Source: Micromonospora pisi (GTDB lineage Bacteria > Actinomycetota > Actinomycetes > Mycobacteriales > Micromonosporaceae). Taken from it: 64,000 nt of DNA. Position 1 is the first letter of the stretch. Each line of letters starts with the position of its first letter. Where the stretch lies: assembly GCF_003633685.1 (NCBI RefSeq), contig NZ_RBKT01000001.1, positions 7,068,001 through 7,132,000 on the forward strand, written 5' to 3'. The notes beneath the pieces are model-generated. The model was given only the letters and a program-made list of their open reading frames with translations. It did not search any database and was not told the origin of the DNA. Made by a program: the position numbers and the translations under genes. Positions 1-8,154 of the stretch are shown piece by piece.

Positions 1-1213
1 CGAAGATGGTGTCGGCTTCGTCTACGAGCAGGGTCGGTGGGCGGTCGGTGCCGATGGCCCGGTACACGGCGGCGGGGGAGGCGTTGACGGTGATGAGTGG
101 GTTGTGGCAGGTGCCTTCCACGATGTCGAGCAGGCGGGACTTCCCACAGCGCTTTTCTGGTGCCCGGATGACGAGTCGGGGGGCGTGTGCCCATGCCGGT
201 AGCGCGTGGCTGGCCGCGATCCACAGCACCACGGCGTCAACGGCTTCCGGTGAGGGCAGGATGACGTACCGGGTGAGGCAGGCGTGTAGGTCGTCCAGGA
301 TCGCCGCGCCGTTGGTCGGCTGGTTCGGGTTGGTCATGGATTCACTGGCGCTGCTGTAAGTGCGGCCGGGGAGGGTCGTGGGTGCGGGTGGTGTCATGGG
401 TTTCTCCTCGGTGGCGGTGTAGCAGCCGCATCCGCCCCAGTCGTTGGGGTCGTAGGGGGCTTCGGAGGTGGCGCGTGTGCTGGTACTGGTGATGCGGTGG
501 CGCAGGTCGGTGAGAGGAAGCGGTCGCACGGTGCCGCCTCGGCGGTCGCGCAGGATGGCGACGTTCTTGCCGAGGGTGGTTCGCATGTGTTGTTCGGCGG
601 CTTCGTTGGCGGCGTACCGGTCGGGGAAGACCTTGAGCAGCCGCGCCCATTGCGCCTGGCCGGCGCGGACGCATGCGCCGCCGCAGTTGTTGTGCGCGAA
701 GCCGAGTTCGTAGAGCCGGGGTGGGGTGATGCCCGCCTTGCGAGCAGCGTCGAGAAGGTCGCTCTTGTCGCTGAACGGCGGGTCGCACAGGGGTGCTTTC
801 ACCTGCCAGGGCCGGTGGCCGGCTTCGATCGCGGGAAGCCGGTGGGTTTCGGTCCAGTCGATGCCGACGTAGACGGTCGTGTGATCGGGATCGGTGTGCT
901 GCTCAAGCCACCGCCGGGAAGGAACCTGCTTGAGTAGCTTGGAGCACGGAGCGATGAGGGAGTTTCCGATGATGCGCTGGTCGGAGAACACGTCCCACGG
1001 CGTGCGCCCGTCCGCTACCCGGGTAATGGGTACCCCGATGTCGGCAGCGGCTTGGTCAATGAACCGGTAGAGGTCTTCGTCTTCGACCAGGGTGTCAGCG
1101 AACAGCAGTGTGAGGTGTTTGGTCCCGTAGGTCTCGGCGACCTTCCTGGCCACAGCCCAACTCGTGATACCGCCGGAGAAGGTCACCACATGCCGGTGCG
1201 GCTGGCCGGTCAT
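1..1213 (-). CDS. PAPS-reductase-like sulfurtransferase continuous with a DUF3631-type ATPase (3' end off window)
   Basis: One open frame runs from an ATG at 1213 to the left edge. Residues 1-270 form a PP-loop adenine-nucleotide hydrolase of the phosphoadenosine phosphosulfate reductase type. They show an SGGITSW PP-loop near residue 14, an FADT motif and the HNNCGGACVRAGQ segment seen in phage and element-borne members. The frame continues without a stop into a second module with EKRCGKSRLLD (a Walker-A-like loop) and LLVDEADTIF (Walker B), typical of DUF3631 helicase/primase-associated ATPases. That module has its own good Shine-Dalgarno (GAGGAG) and an ATG at 397, so it may also be translated separately. 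The start at 1213 overlaps the stop of the Prim-Pol gene (ATGA), implying one replication operon. Function of the PP-loop part is not established. Fusion versus a lost stop codon cannot be decided here. Confidence 0.7.
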   Translation of the reverse strand, partial: MTGQPHRHVVTFSGGITSWAVARKVAETYGTKHLTLLFADTLVEDEDLYRFIDQAAADIGVPITRVADGRTPWDVFSDQRIIGNSLIAPCSKLLKQVPSRRWLEQHTDPDHTTVYVGIDWTETHRLPAIEAGHRPWQVKAPLCDPPFSDKSDLLDAARKAGITPPRLYELGFAHNNCGGACVRAGQAQWARLLKVFPDRYAANEAAEQHMRTTLGKNVAILRDRRGGTVRPLPLTDLRHRITSTSTRATSEAPYDPNDWGGCGCYTATEEKPMTPPAPTTLPGRTYSSASESMTNPNQPTNGAAILDDLHACLTRYVILPSPEAVDAVVLWIAASHALPAWAHAPRLVIRAPEKRCGKSRLLDIVEGTCHNPLITVNASPAAVYRAIGTDRPPTLLVDEADTIF

Positions 1214-1886
1214 GCCGTGAGCCCTTCGGCTCGGAACCCGTCCCGGATGGCGGCGCGGATGTCCCGCTCGGTCTGTTCGGCCTTCCGGCCGGCGGTGGTG
1301 AGTGCGTTGATGGCGTCGGCCTGGTCAATGGCGTCGGCGGCAACCATTCGGGCTACGCCACGTGCGGCGCCGTAGAGGGTGGTCCGCCGGGTGCCTTCCG
1401 GGGCGCGGGTGATCGCGTCGAGGTGGGCAGCCAACAGCCGATCGGGATGGGAGATGCCCCCCACCTCACGGGTGCTGATCGGCGCGGCCGGGGTGGGCGG
1501 CGGTGCCGGCACGGCCGGTTGGCACGCCTGAACCAGTGCGGGGGGCATCTCCTCCACTTGTCGACCCGGTATCCACCGGTACCGGCGGCCGGTGGCTGGG
1601 TGCACGGACGGCGGGAGTACGACGTAGCCGCCGTCGGCTTTCACGTCGATGCCCGGACCGAGCCCCATGCCGGGCTTGCCCTGGCTGCATGGAATCGGCG
1701 TGCCGGGGTGCTGGTAGTACAGGTGCCGCCCACCAGAGCCGGTGACGACGTGCGCGGTTGCCGGCAACAGCCCGGCCACGATCAGGTTGCGCATGGCGGT
1801 GTCGCCACCGTTGCGGGGGTCGATGTCGACCACGACCAGCCCGGACGCCGTACCGGTCCGCAATGCCAGTTGTCCACCGGGGATAG
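1210..1886 (-). pseudogene. bifunctional DNA primase/polymerase (Prim-Pol), N-terminus removed by IS3
   Basis: About 225 codons of a PF09250-type primase-polymerase remain. VVVDIDPRNGG carries the catalytic acidic residues and GGRHLYYQHP the conserved His motif. A C-terminal helical region ends at a TGA that overlaps the next gene's ATG. The frame meets the IS3 inverted repeat at 1886-1887, immediately before the GGQLALRTG segment, so roughly the first 60-70 residues of a normal Prim-Pol are missing. No matching N-terminal piece is visible on the far side of the IS, which suggests a deletion accompanied insertion. Proteins of this type prime replication of actinomycete integrative elements and phages, so the element's replication is probably dead. 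Confidence 0.8.
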
Positions 1887-1916
1887 TGAGTTCCCCCCGC
1901 TTTGATGGAGCGGTGG

Positions 1917-2843
1917 TTACCTGCTGCCGGCCGGCGCAGGGGTGGCGATAGGTGGCTCGGCTGGGTTGCTCTGGCGGATACGCCAGGCGGTTTCGTACTC
2001 GTCGGGGCTGAGGTAGCCGAGTTCCTTTTGGATGCGGCGGGTGTTGTACCAGCCGTCGATGTAGGCGAAGATCGCGTTCTCGGCCTCGTCTCGCGTCCGC
2101 CAGCTCGTGCGGTAGACCAGTTCGATCTTCAGGGTGGACCAGAAGTTCTCCATCAGTGCGTTGTCGTACGAGTCGCCGACGGAGCCCATCGAGGGCAGGA
2201 TTCCGTTGTCTTGCAGGCGTTCGGTGAAGCGGAACGACGTGTAGTTCGAGCCCCTGTCCGAGTGGTGGATCAACTGGCCGTCGCGGACGTCGCGGGACCA
2301 GATGCCGTATTCGAGGGCGGCGAGGATCAGGTCGGTGTCGCAGCGGTCGGAGGTCTTCCACCCGACGATGCGGCGGGAGAAGACGTCGCGGACCGCAGCG
2401 AGCCAGAACACGCCCTCGCCGCAGGGGATGCGAGTGGCGTCGGCGACCCACAGCCGGTTCGGCCCGGCAGCGGTGAACTGCCGGTTGACCAGGTCCGGTG
2501 CCGGCGTGTGCCGTGGGTCCTGCTTCGTGGAGCCGCCGCGCCAGCCGCGACGGAGGAACGCGCCCTGCCAGCCCTGGGCGGCCATCAACCGCTCGACCCG
2601 CTTGCGGCCCACCCGGATGCCGTCGCGGCGTAGCTGCCGGTGTACCCGGTCCGCGCCGTAGGTGTGCCCGGACGTGGCCCAGACCTCGTGGATGTTGGAG
2701 AGCAGGCCCAGGTCGACCACGTCGCGGTCGCAGGGCTGTTCGGCCTGCTTGACCCACGCGTAGTACGTCGAGGCGCCGATGTTGAGGACCCGTAGTAGGA
2801 GCGCGACCGCGAACTGGTCACGATGTTCGTGGATGAACCTCAT
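1917..2843 (-). CDS. IS3-family transposase OrfB (integrase catalytic domain)
   Basis: This 308-aa protein has an N-terminal HTH_21-like region and an rve integrase core. The DDE residues can be seen in WVADATRIP, HSDRGSNYTS and ENFWSTLK. The C-terminus has the usual YNTRRIQKELGYLSPDEYE signature. It overlaps orfA by 4 nt (ATGA). In this family the active transposase is often made by frameshifting between OrfA and OrfB; here translational coupling is equally possible. Length and motifs look intact. Confidence 0.92.
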   Translation of the reverse strand: MRFIHEHRDQFAVALLLRVLNIGASTYYAWVKQAEQPCDRDVVDLGLLSNIHEVWATSGHTYGADRVHRQLRRDGIRVGRKRVERLMAAQGWQGAFLRRGWRGGSTKQDPRHTPAPDLVNRQFTAAGPNRLWVADATRIPCGEGVFWLAAVRDVFSRRIVGWKTSDRCDTDLILAALEYGIWSRDVRDGQLIHHSDRGSNYTSFRFTERLQDNGILPSMGSVGDSYDNALMENFWSTLKIELVYRTSWRTRDEAENAIFAYIDGWYNTRRIQKELGYLSPDEYETAWRIRQSNPAEPPIATPAPAGSR

Positions 2844-3151
2844 GACCGTCGCCGGGTCGGGTCGAACTCCGCCGCGAAATACGCGCTCGCCGCCTTCAGG
2901 ATCTCGTTCGCCCGCCGCAGCTCGCCTACCTCTTTACGCAGCCGCCGGTTCTCCTCGGCCATCTCGCTGGTGGGCCGGTCGTGACGCTCACCCGCATCAG
3001 CCTCGGCCTGCCTGATCCAGTTCCGCAACGCCTCGTGATGCACGCCGAGTTGCTCGGCCAGGCGCCGGATCACCGGCTTCGGGTCCGACTCGCGGTACAA
3101 ACGCACAGCACGCTGACGTAGCTCATCGGGGTACTTCTTCGGTGCGACCAC
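2840..3151 (-). CDS. IS3-family transposase OrfA (HTH)
   Basis: This 103-aa protein begins MVAPKKYPDELRQRAVRLY, the usual HTH_Tnp_1 start, and binds the IS ends. It continues into a leucine-rich coiled coil (EENRRLRKEVGELRR). It lies directly inside the right inverted repeat and overlaps orfB by ATGA. It appears intact. Confidence 0.92.
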   Translation of the reverse strand: MVAPKKYPDELRQRAVRLYRESDPKPVIRRLAEQLGVHHEALRNWIRQAEADAGERHDRPTSEMAEENRRLRKEVGELRRANEILKAASAYFAAEFDPTRRRS

Positions 3152-3216
3152 AGAAACTTCCTCCCCACGGCCATCAGACCATGATCAAGAAGCTCCATGA
3201 AAGCGGGGGTGGCTCA

Positions 3217-3403
3217 CGTTCATGGATCGCGTCGATCAGCTCAAGCGCCATGCCTTGCGGGTCCAGGCTGTCGTCATCGACCGCAGAACCGTCGCCTGGC
3301 AGTCTCGCAGCACTGCCATCGCCCACCCCACGCCCGTCGAACCGGGCCGGATCGGCGATTCGGCGGCCACGTGAACTCGAAACGCCTTGGCGGCGATACA
3401 TAG
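3217..3403 (+). other. unidentified plus-strand C-terminal coding fragment next to the IS3
   Basis: A plus-strand frame from the IS edge ends at a TGA near 3370. It contains DQLKRHALRVQAVVIDRRT followed by WQSRSTAIAHPTP. It looks like the tail of a protein whose 5' part lay where the IS3 now sits. I do not recognise the family. Orientation is opposite to the Prim-Pol remnant. Confidence 0.3.
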
Positions 3404-3463
3404 GTGACGGCAGGTAGGTCAAGAGGGGGTTCGGAGTGGGGCGAGCAGATCGTGGTGCTGTTG

Positions 3464-3636
3464 ATGCTGGTTGACCGGCGGCCCGGGGTGGAGCAGGAAT
3501 CGGATGCCTGGTACGTGAGTGCCTCTCTGTCGGACCGTTCCCTGTTCACGGTTCTCTACGATCGGCATGCGCCGGCCCTGTACCGGTACGCCCGTGGCCG
3601 CGTGGGTGTCGATGTCGTAGACGACGTGGCGTTCTG
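3464..3636 (+). pseudogene. ECF RNA polymerase sigma factor, N-terminal fragment
   Basis: The fragment ends in LFTVLYDRHAPALYRYARGR followed by VGVDVVDDV, the start of sigma-70 region 2 of ECF sigma factors. Coding is cut exactly where the IS5-type element begins (3637). The rest of regions 2 and 4 is not found in the 60 bp between that element and the following IS3. An ATG at 3464 or GTGs at 3452/3455 could be the original start; none has a strong Shine-Dalgarno. Confidence 0.65.
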
Positions 3637-4737
3637 AGAGGGCGTCTAATTCACGAATTTTGTGAGTGATGCCGTCTTCAGTCGTCTCGCCAGGTTGGGG
3701 TGGTTTCGGCGGTGACGCGTTTGGTCAGGTTGTCGATCATCGCGATGCGGATCATGCTGGCGGAGTTGTCGGGCAGGGCTTCGTAGTCGCGGGCCAGGCG
3801 CCGGTGGAGCATGAGCCAGCCGAGGGTGCGTTCGACGACCCAACGGCGTTTGACCAGTGAGAACCCCTTGATGCGCGAGTCTTTGGTGACGACTTCGACG
3901 TCGACGCCGAGGGCGGCGCCATGTTCGATCACCTTGTTCCTGAAGCCGGCGTCGACCCAGGTCTTCGACAGGCCGGGGTGGGCGGCTTTGGCTTGGTCGA
4001 GCAGGTTGATGCCGATGGTGTTGTCGCTGGCGCTGGCGGCGGTGACGACGACCGCGAGGAGTAGGCCGAGGGTGTCGGTGACGATGCCGCGTTTGCGTCC
4101 GACGATCTTCTTGCCGGCGTCGGTGCCCTGCGTGGGCAGGGGTGCGTTGGTGGAGGTCTTCACGCTCTGGGTGTCGATCACGCGGGCGGTCGGCTGCGCG
4201 GCGCGTCCGGCCTTGGTGCGGGCCAGTCCGGTGAGGTCGTAGTTGAGCTGGGTGGAGATGCTGTCGCCTGTCCAGGTCGCGAAGTACCAGTAGACGGTTT
4301 GCCATGGTGGGAGGTCGTGGGGCAGGTAGCGCCAGGCGATGCCGGTGCGGTTGACGTAGAGGATTCCGTTGAAGATTTCTCGGAGGTCGTGGGTGGCGGT
4401 TCGTCCGCGGACTCCGGCGTCGGTGCGGGCCTGGCGCCCGGCGGTCAGCCGGGGCTCGATCAGGGCCCAGCGGGCGTCGGACAGGTCGGAAGGGTAGGCG
4501 GGTCGCTTGGTCACGCAATCGGTCCACTGTGGATGGACGGGAATGGAGCGCACACCAAGTCCGACGATTACTCAACTTCTTGAATCAGACACGTCCCGTG
4601 GGACGAAGCTGGCATTTTGATGCGGCGTGAACCGGGCCGAATGGCGTCTATAGTCGCAATATGGCCGCCCGATCGGCCCAGCACTCGGCCCGGCCAAGCC
4701 GGGTCAACCCATCCCGGACCTGATTAAAACGCCCTCT
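3637..4737 (-). mobile_element. IS5-family insertion sequence, complete
   Basis: A 1.1-kb element is bounded by inverted repeats AGAGGGCGTCTAAT at the left and its near-complement ATTAAAACGCCCTCT at the right. It contains one DDE transposase gene on the minus strand. It interrupts an ECF sigma factor gene. No clear target duplication is visible. Confidence 0.85.
3678..4553 (-). CDS. IS5-family transposase
   Basis: This 291-aa transposase starts MRSIPVHPQWTDCVTKRPAY. The N-terminal DUF4096-type domain shows the block GILYVNRTGIAWRYLPHDLP, and the catalytic part shows VIDTQSVKTS, a GKKIVGRKRG block and KRRWVVERTLGWL. Length is normal for the family. A longer frame over the same DNA (3646-4575) is an out-of-frame shadow rich in Arg/Pro. 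Confidence 0.9.
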   Translation of the reverse strand: MRSIPVHPQWTDCVTKRPAYPSDLSDARWALIEPRLTAGRQARTDAGVRGRTATHDLREIFNGILYVNRTGIAWRYLPHDLPPWQTVYWYFATWTGDSISTQLNYDLTGLARTKAGRAAQPTARVIDTQSVKTSTNAPLPTQGTDAGKKIVGRKRGIVTDTLGLLLAVVVTAASASDNTIGINLLDQAKAAHPGLSKTWVDAGFRNKVIEHGAALGVDVEVVTKDSRIKGFSLVKRRWVVERTLGWLMLHRRLARDYEALPDNSASMIRIAMIDNLTKRVTAETTPTWRDD

Positions 4738-4809
4738 AAGATCAACTATCGAGAGCGCGACATCGGTCACGCCGATCAGGTCTCCGCCGCTCGACCATTG
4801 AAGTGACCC

Positions 4810-5715
4810 CTATTGGCCGGACACCTCGATGTCTGTCAGGGACTCTCGGTGGACTTTTTCGTAGGTGTCGGGGCTGACGTTACCCAGACGACTGTGCCGG
4901 CGGCGAGGGTTGTAGAAGCCCTCGATGTAGGAGAACACCTCCATCTCCAACTCGTGTCGGCTGGGCCAGGCGCGGGTGTAGACCAGTTCGGTTTTCAAGG
5001 TCGCGAAGAACGTCTCGGCGAGGGCGTTGTCGTAGCAGTCGGCGACTGAACCCATGGAGGCCGGGACGCCGCAGGAACGCAGGGTCCGGCCGAACTCGAA
5101 GGACGTGTACTGGGTCCCGCGATCCGAGTGATGAATGACCTGATCGCGGGCGGGTCGGCGGTGCTGGATAGCCATGCCGACCGCGTCGAGGATCAGTTCG
5201 GTGCGCAGGTGGTCGGCCATGGCCCAGCCGACGACCCGGCGGGAGTAGGCGTCGACGACCACCGCGAGGTAAAGGAATCCTTCCCAGGTGCGCAGGTAGG
5301 AGATGTCGCCGACCCACAGCCGGTTCGGGGCGATGGCGGTGAACTGTCGCTGGACCAGGTCCGGTGCGGTCGCCGTGGACGCGGCCCTGCGGCGAGGCTT
5401 GCCGCGTCGCCGGCGGTGGGCTCCCTCGATGTCGGCCAGGCGCATCAGCCTCGCTACCGCCTTGCGGTTCCACCGGTGGCCGCGTTCGTGCAGTTCGACG
5501 GTGAGTCGGCGGGCGCCGTAAAACGCCGCAGTGTTCAGACCAGGCACCTCGGCCCGGTGCTGGTCGTGGCGTTCCCGGTCGGCGGCACGTTGCCGGCCGG
5601 CGCGCAGCCACTGGTAGTAGGCGCTGTGGCCGACGCCGAGGAGGCGGCAGAGTAGACGGACCGGGTAGCTGGTCTTCTCGGCGTCGATGAACCGGTACAC
5701 GTCGGTCCGGTTCAC
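4810..5715 (-). CDS. IS3-family transposase OrfB
   Basis: This 301-aa integrase-type transposase shows its DDE residues in WVGDISYLRT, HSDRGTQYTS and AETFFATLKTEL. It ends YNPRRRHSRLGNVSPDTYEK, the usual C-terminal block of the IS3 (IS150/IS51-like) branch. The N-terminal DNA-binding region contains LLCRLLGVGHSAYYQW. It is coupled to orfA by ATGA at 5712-5715 and looks intact. Confidence 0.92.
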   Translation of the reverse strand: MNRTDVYRFIDAEKTSYPVRLLCRLLGVGHSAYYQWLRAGRQRAADRERHDQHRAEVPGLNTAAFYGARRLTVELHERGHRWNRKAVARLMRLADIEGAHRRRRGKPRRRAASTATAPDLVQRQFTAIAPNRLWVGDISYLRTWEGFLYLAVVVDAYSRRVVGWAMADHLRTELILDAVGMAIQHRRPARDQVIHHSDRGTQYTSFEFGRTLRSCGVPASMGSVADCYDNALAETFFATLKTELVYTRAWPSRHELEMEVFSYIEGFYNPRRRHSRLGNVSPDTYEKVHRESLTDIEVSGQ

Positions 5716-6005
5716 CGCTCCGTCTCGCGTGCGAAGAAGACCGCGGCTTTTTTCAAGATCTCCTTCTCCAACTCCAACTGGGCGACCTGACGACGCAGCC
5801 GCAGGAGCTCGGCCCGCTCGTCAGCGGCCAGGTCACTGGGCCGGCCGCCATCACGTTCCTGCCGCAGCCGGTCGACCCAGTTACGCAACGTCTCGTGGTT
5901 GACGCCCAACTCTCGGCCCACGTCCCGGATCGTGCGACCGGAGTCGAGCACCAACGCCGCAGCCTGGCGGCGGAACTCCTCGGGGTACTTGCTCTGTCGA
6001 GCCAC
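5712..6005 (-). CDS. IS3-family transposase OrfA
   Basis: This 97-aa HTH_Tnp_1 protein begins MARQSKYPEEFRRQAAALVL. A leucine-rich C-terminal stretch ends LELEKEILKKAAVFFA, the usual OrfA signature. It lies just inside the right inverted repeat and overlaps orfB by 4 nt. Confidence 0.92.
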   Translation of the reverse strand: MARQSKYPEEFRRQAAALVLDSGRTIRDVGRELGVNHETLRNWVDRLRQERDGGRPSDLAADERAELLRLRRQVAQLELEKEILKKAAVFFARETER

Positions 6006-6102
6006 AGCGATTTCCTCCTCCTCGGCAGGATGCCAAGTCAGGAGGTGCCCGGTCTCAGGGGGTCACTTCAAACCGGGCCTCGTCCGTAAACGCCTGATCC
6101 GC

Positions 6103-6143
6103 ATGGTGAATCCCCTCCAACCACGGGGGTGGAGGGGCTTCAC
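6103..6143 (-). terminator. hairpin downstream of secreted-protein gene
   Basis: GTGAA..CCCCTCCA pairs with TGGAGGGG.CTTCAC around a 10-base loop. It lies 41 bp beyond the stop of the gene at 6184-6612. There is no long U-tract, which is usual for actinomycete terminators. Confidence 0.55.
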
Positions 6144-6183
6144 ACGGACCTTTGTGACGGCTGTCTGCGTCGTGCCGCTCAGA

Positions 6184-6612
6184 TCACAGCCAGCCTGAGC
6201 ACCTGCGGTCGGTGTTGGCGTCGCTGGTGCACAGCTTGGGGTAGACGTTGCTGGTAACGGAGACTTCGTACCAAAAGCTGATTGAGAGGTCACCGTTGCC
6301 TCCCGTCACCTCGTCAATCTCCTCACCACTCGCGCCGGTGCCCGGGTGCTGGAGCCACAGTTCGGCGCGGCGTCCGTCGGTGGCGGTGTCCTCAAGCCAG
6401 TAGTCGACCCAGGTACCACTGACAGCGTCCCAGCACATCGAAAAATGGAGGTAGGCGCCTGAGATGGTTGCCGATCCGTCACGGCAGCCGGCGGCAGGTG
6501 CGGCAGCGGCTGGCGTGGAAGACACCGTCAGCATCGCCCCAGCCACCAGTACGGCTGCGGCAGTGGAAGCGAGCCCACGACCGATAGAACGCACAGCGGA
6601 AAATCTGCCCAT
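6184..6612 (-). CDS. small secreted cysteine-containing protein (paralogue 1)
   Basis: This protein of about 142 aa starts MGRFSAVRSIGRG, has a hydrophobic stretch and an APAAAAPAAG signal-cleavage region. The ATG at 6612 is chosen because GGGAG lies just upstream. The mature part has four Cys (GCRDGSA, FSMCWD, PKLCTSD, RRCSGWL), probably two disulfides. The product is closely related to its neighbour at 6944-7369, sharing the signal region and the SNVYPKLCTSDANTDRRC tail. Family and function are not recognised. Both genes are on the minus strand about 330 bp apart, so they are likely a tandem duplication. Confidence 0.7.
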   Translation of the reverse strand: MGRFSAVRSIGRGLASTAAAVLVAGAMLTVSSTPAAAAPAAGCRDGSATISGAYLHFSMCWDAVSGTWVDYWLEDTATDGRRAELWLQHPGTGASGEEIDEVTGGNGDLSISFWYEVSVTSNVYPKLCTSDANTDRRCSGWL

Positions 6613-6943
6613 AACGTCTCCCAAAGGTGATCTGCAATCAACGCAACAAAATTGGTGGGTGTTTCAGTGACAAATGACCCGCCGCACGCCGCCCACTACG
6701 GCGACCTGAATTCATGGCTCGCCAAGGAGCCTCGGTAGCCGTCGCGACGAACATCTAAGCGGACTTTCCGCCCGCTGACACGTCACCCAGTCAGACGGTT
6801 GCCGTCGGGGCTCATCGCGTTCCGAACGCCGCCCTGACGCCTCATCAACGGGCACCAGGGCGACGATCGTCGCGACTTCGGAACCAGGGTGAGATTGCCC
6901 CCGGGGGCGTATTCACCACGCCACTCGCGGGCCGCCCCTCAGA

Positions 6944-7369
6944 TCACAGCCAGCCGGTGCACCTGCGGTCGGTATTGGCATCACTGGTGCACAGCTTGGG
7001 ATAAACGTTGCTGGTTGCACTGCCGTTGAACCACCACGCCTCCGACCAGTCGCCGGCACCTCCAGTGACCTCGTCAACCTCCACCCCGCTCGAGCCGCTG
7101 CCGGGGTACTGGAGGTAAAGCTCCGCGCGGCGTCCGTCGGCGGCGGTGTCCTCGAGCCAGTAATCGACCATCGTCCCGGACGAGTCCCAACACATGGAGA
7201 ATTGCAGGTAGGCGCCCGAGATGCTTGCCGATCCGTCACGGCAGCCAGCGGCAGTGGCCGCAGCGGCTGGCGCGGAAGAAACCGTCAGCATCGCCCCAGC
7301 CACCAGTACGGCTGCGGCAGTGGAACCGAATCCACGACCGATAGAACGCACAGCGGAAAACTTATTCAT
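6944..7369 (-). CDS. small secreted cysteine-containing protein (paralogue 2)
   Basis: This protein of about 141 aa starts MNKFSAVRSIGRGF at an ATG preceded by GGGGAGG. A signal peptide runs to about APAAAATAAG. The four-Cys pattern and the YWLEDTAADGRRAELYL core match the upstream paralogue, with changes concentrated in the loop DWSEAWWFNGSA. An upstream in-frame start at 7402 has no ribosome site. Secretion and disulfides are inferred, and the biological role is unknown. Confidence 0.7.
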   Translation of the reverse strand: MNKFSAVRSIGRGFGSTAAAVLVAGAMLTVSSAPAAAATAAGCRDGSASISGAYLQFSMCWDSSGTMVDYWLEDTAADGRRAELYLQYPGSGSSGVEVDEVTGGAGDWSEAWWFNGSATSNVYPKLCTSDANTDRRCTGWL

Positions 7370-7627
7370 AACGCCTCCCCTAGTAGTGACTAACACTGAC
7401 ACGAGACTATGGATGGCGCTATCAAAATGTCTAGACGATCATTTGCCACATTGGGGTCGAAATCGAACAAAAGCACCGCATCTTGATTGCGTACGGAATT
7501 GAGCCGGTCGCAAATCCGCAGCGTGTCCCACGTTTGACTACCGTCTTCAATTGTCCGGGACAGATCCGTACGGTTTCGTACACCATGATGCCTTGTTCGG
7601 GATGAGTGGTGATGATTGGCTCGCCCC

Positions 7628-8096
7628 ATGTCGGCCAAAAGAGCGGCGCGCCCAGCTTTCGTCGTGGCCCTGGTGGCCTTCTTCGTCCTGCTCACCGCGC
7701 GCCGGCTGCAGCGACCATCGCGACTCCGGCCGGACCGCCGCCTGACGTGGCAAACTGCCTGAACGCTCCACCTCCCCCCCCTCCAGTTCGCCGTCACCGG
7801 CCCAGGTCTGCTTCCGGGCCTATGGTGACCAGATCTGGGTCTATGACCGCGACACGCCCTAGGCGGCCATCGGCATCTGGGAGAACCAGCTCTACTACGA
7901 CGGGGCGTGGAACGGTTACCGCAGCGGCGACTGCCAGAACCTCGAGGGCGAGGGTGAATGGGGCGTGTGCAACTACGACTTCTACGAGGACAGCACGACC
8001 CACCTTTACGGTGATCAAGGCAGTCGGGTGCGGTTCCGGGCATGCGGCGCCTGGGGCTGTTCCGGATGGTCGTCCTGGTGGCGTAACAACAACTAG
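7628..8096 (+). pseudogene. secreted small protein, frameshifted and interrupted by a stop
   Basis: An ATG at 7628 opens a signal-peptide-like start (MSAKRAARPAFVVALVAFF). The frame is lost at about 7700. Homology-like sequence resumes in another frame (CFRAYGDQIWVYDRD), hits TAG at 7858, then continues as GIWENQLYYDG and NGYRSGDCQNLEGEGEWGVC to a stop at 8096. The reconstructed protein resembles the small secreted Cys/Trp-rich proteins common in streptomycetes. A run of C's around 7770 may be the source of one shift. If there are sequencing errors it could be intact. Confidence 0.55.
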
Positions 8097-8154
8097 CCAC
8101 TTCCACTTCGCGGCGCCGTCCGAAGAGAGAGCATCTATTTGAAGGGAACAAATC

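Larger units (their letters stand above)
1887..3216 (-). mobile_element. IS3-family insertion sequence, complete
   Basis: A 1330-bp element has imperfect 25-bp terminal inverted repeats. The left end begins TGAGTTCCCCCCGCTTTGAT, and the right end, read inward, begins TGAGCCACCCCCGCTTTCAT. It encodes orfA (2840-3151) and orfB (1917-2843), overlapping by ATGA. The 3-bp flanks are TAG and CGT, so no target duplication is seen. That fits a deletion in the interrupted Prim-Pol gene. Confidence 0.9.
4799..6070 (-). mobile_element. second IS3-family insertion sequence, complete
   Basis: A 1272-bp element ends in TGAAGTGACCCC (4799-4810) and its exact complement GGGGTCACTTCA (6059-6070). Further matching follows inward at CCGG.CACCTC. 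It encodes orfA and orfB with an ATGA overlap. Sequence differs from the IS3 at 1887-3216, so it is a separate element. Confidence 0.9.

Noticed and set aside
3646-4575. 309-codon frame over the IS5-type transposase
   Set aside because: Arg/Pro/His-rich shadow; the 291-aa frame shows the transposase motifs.
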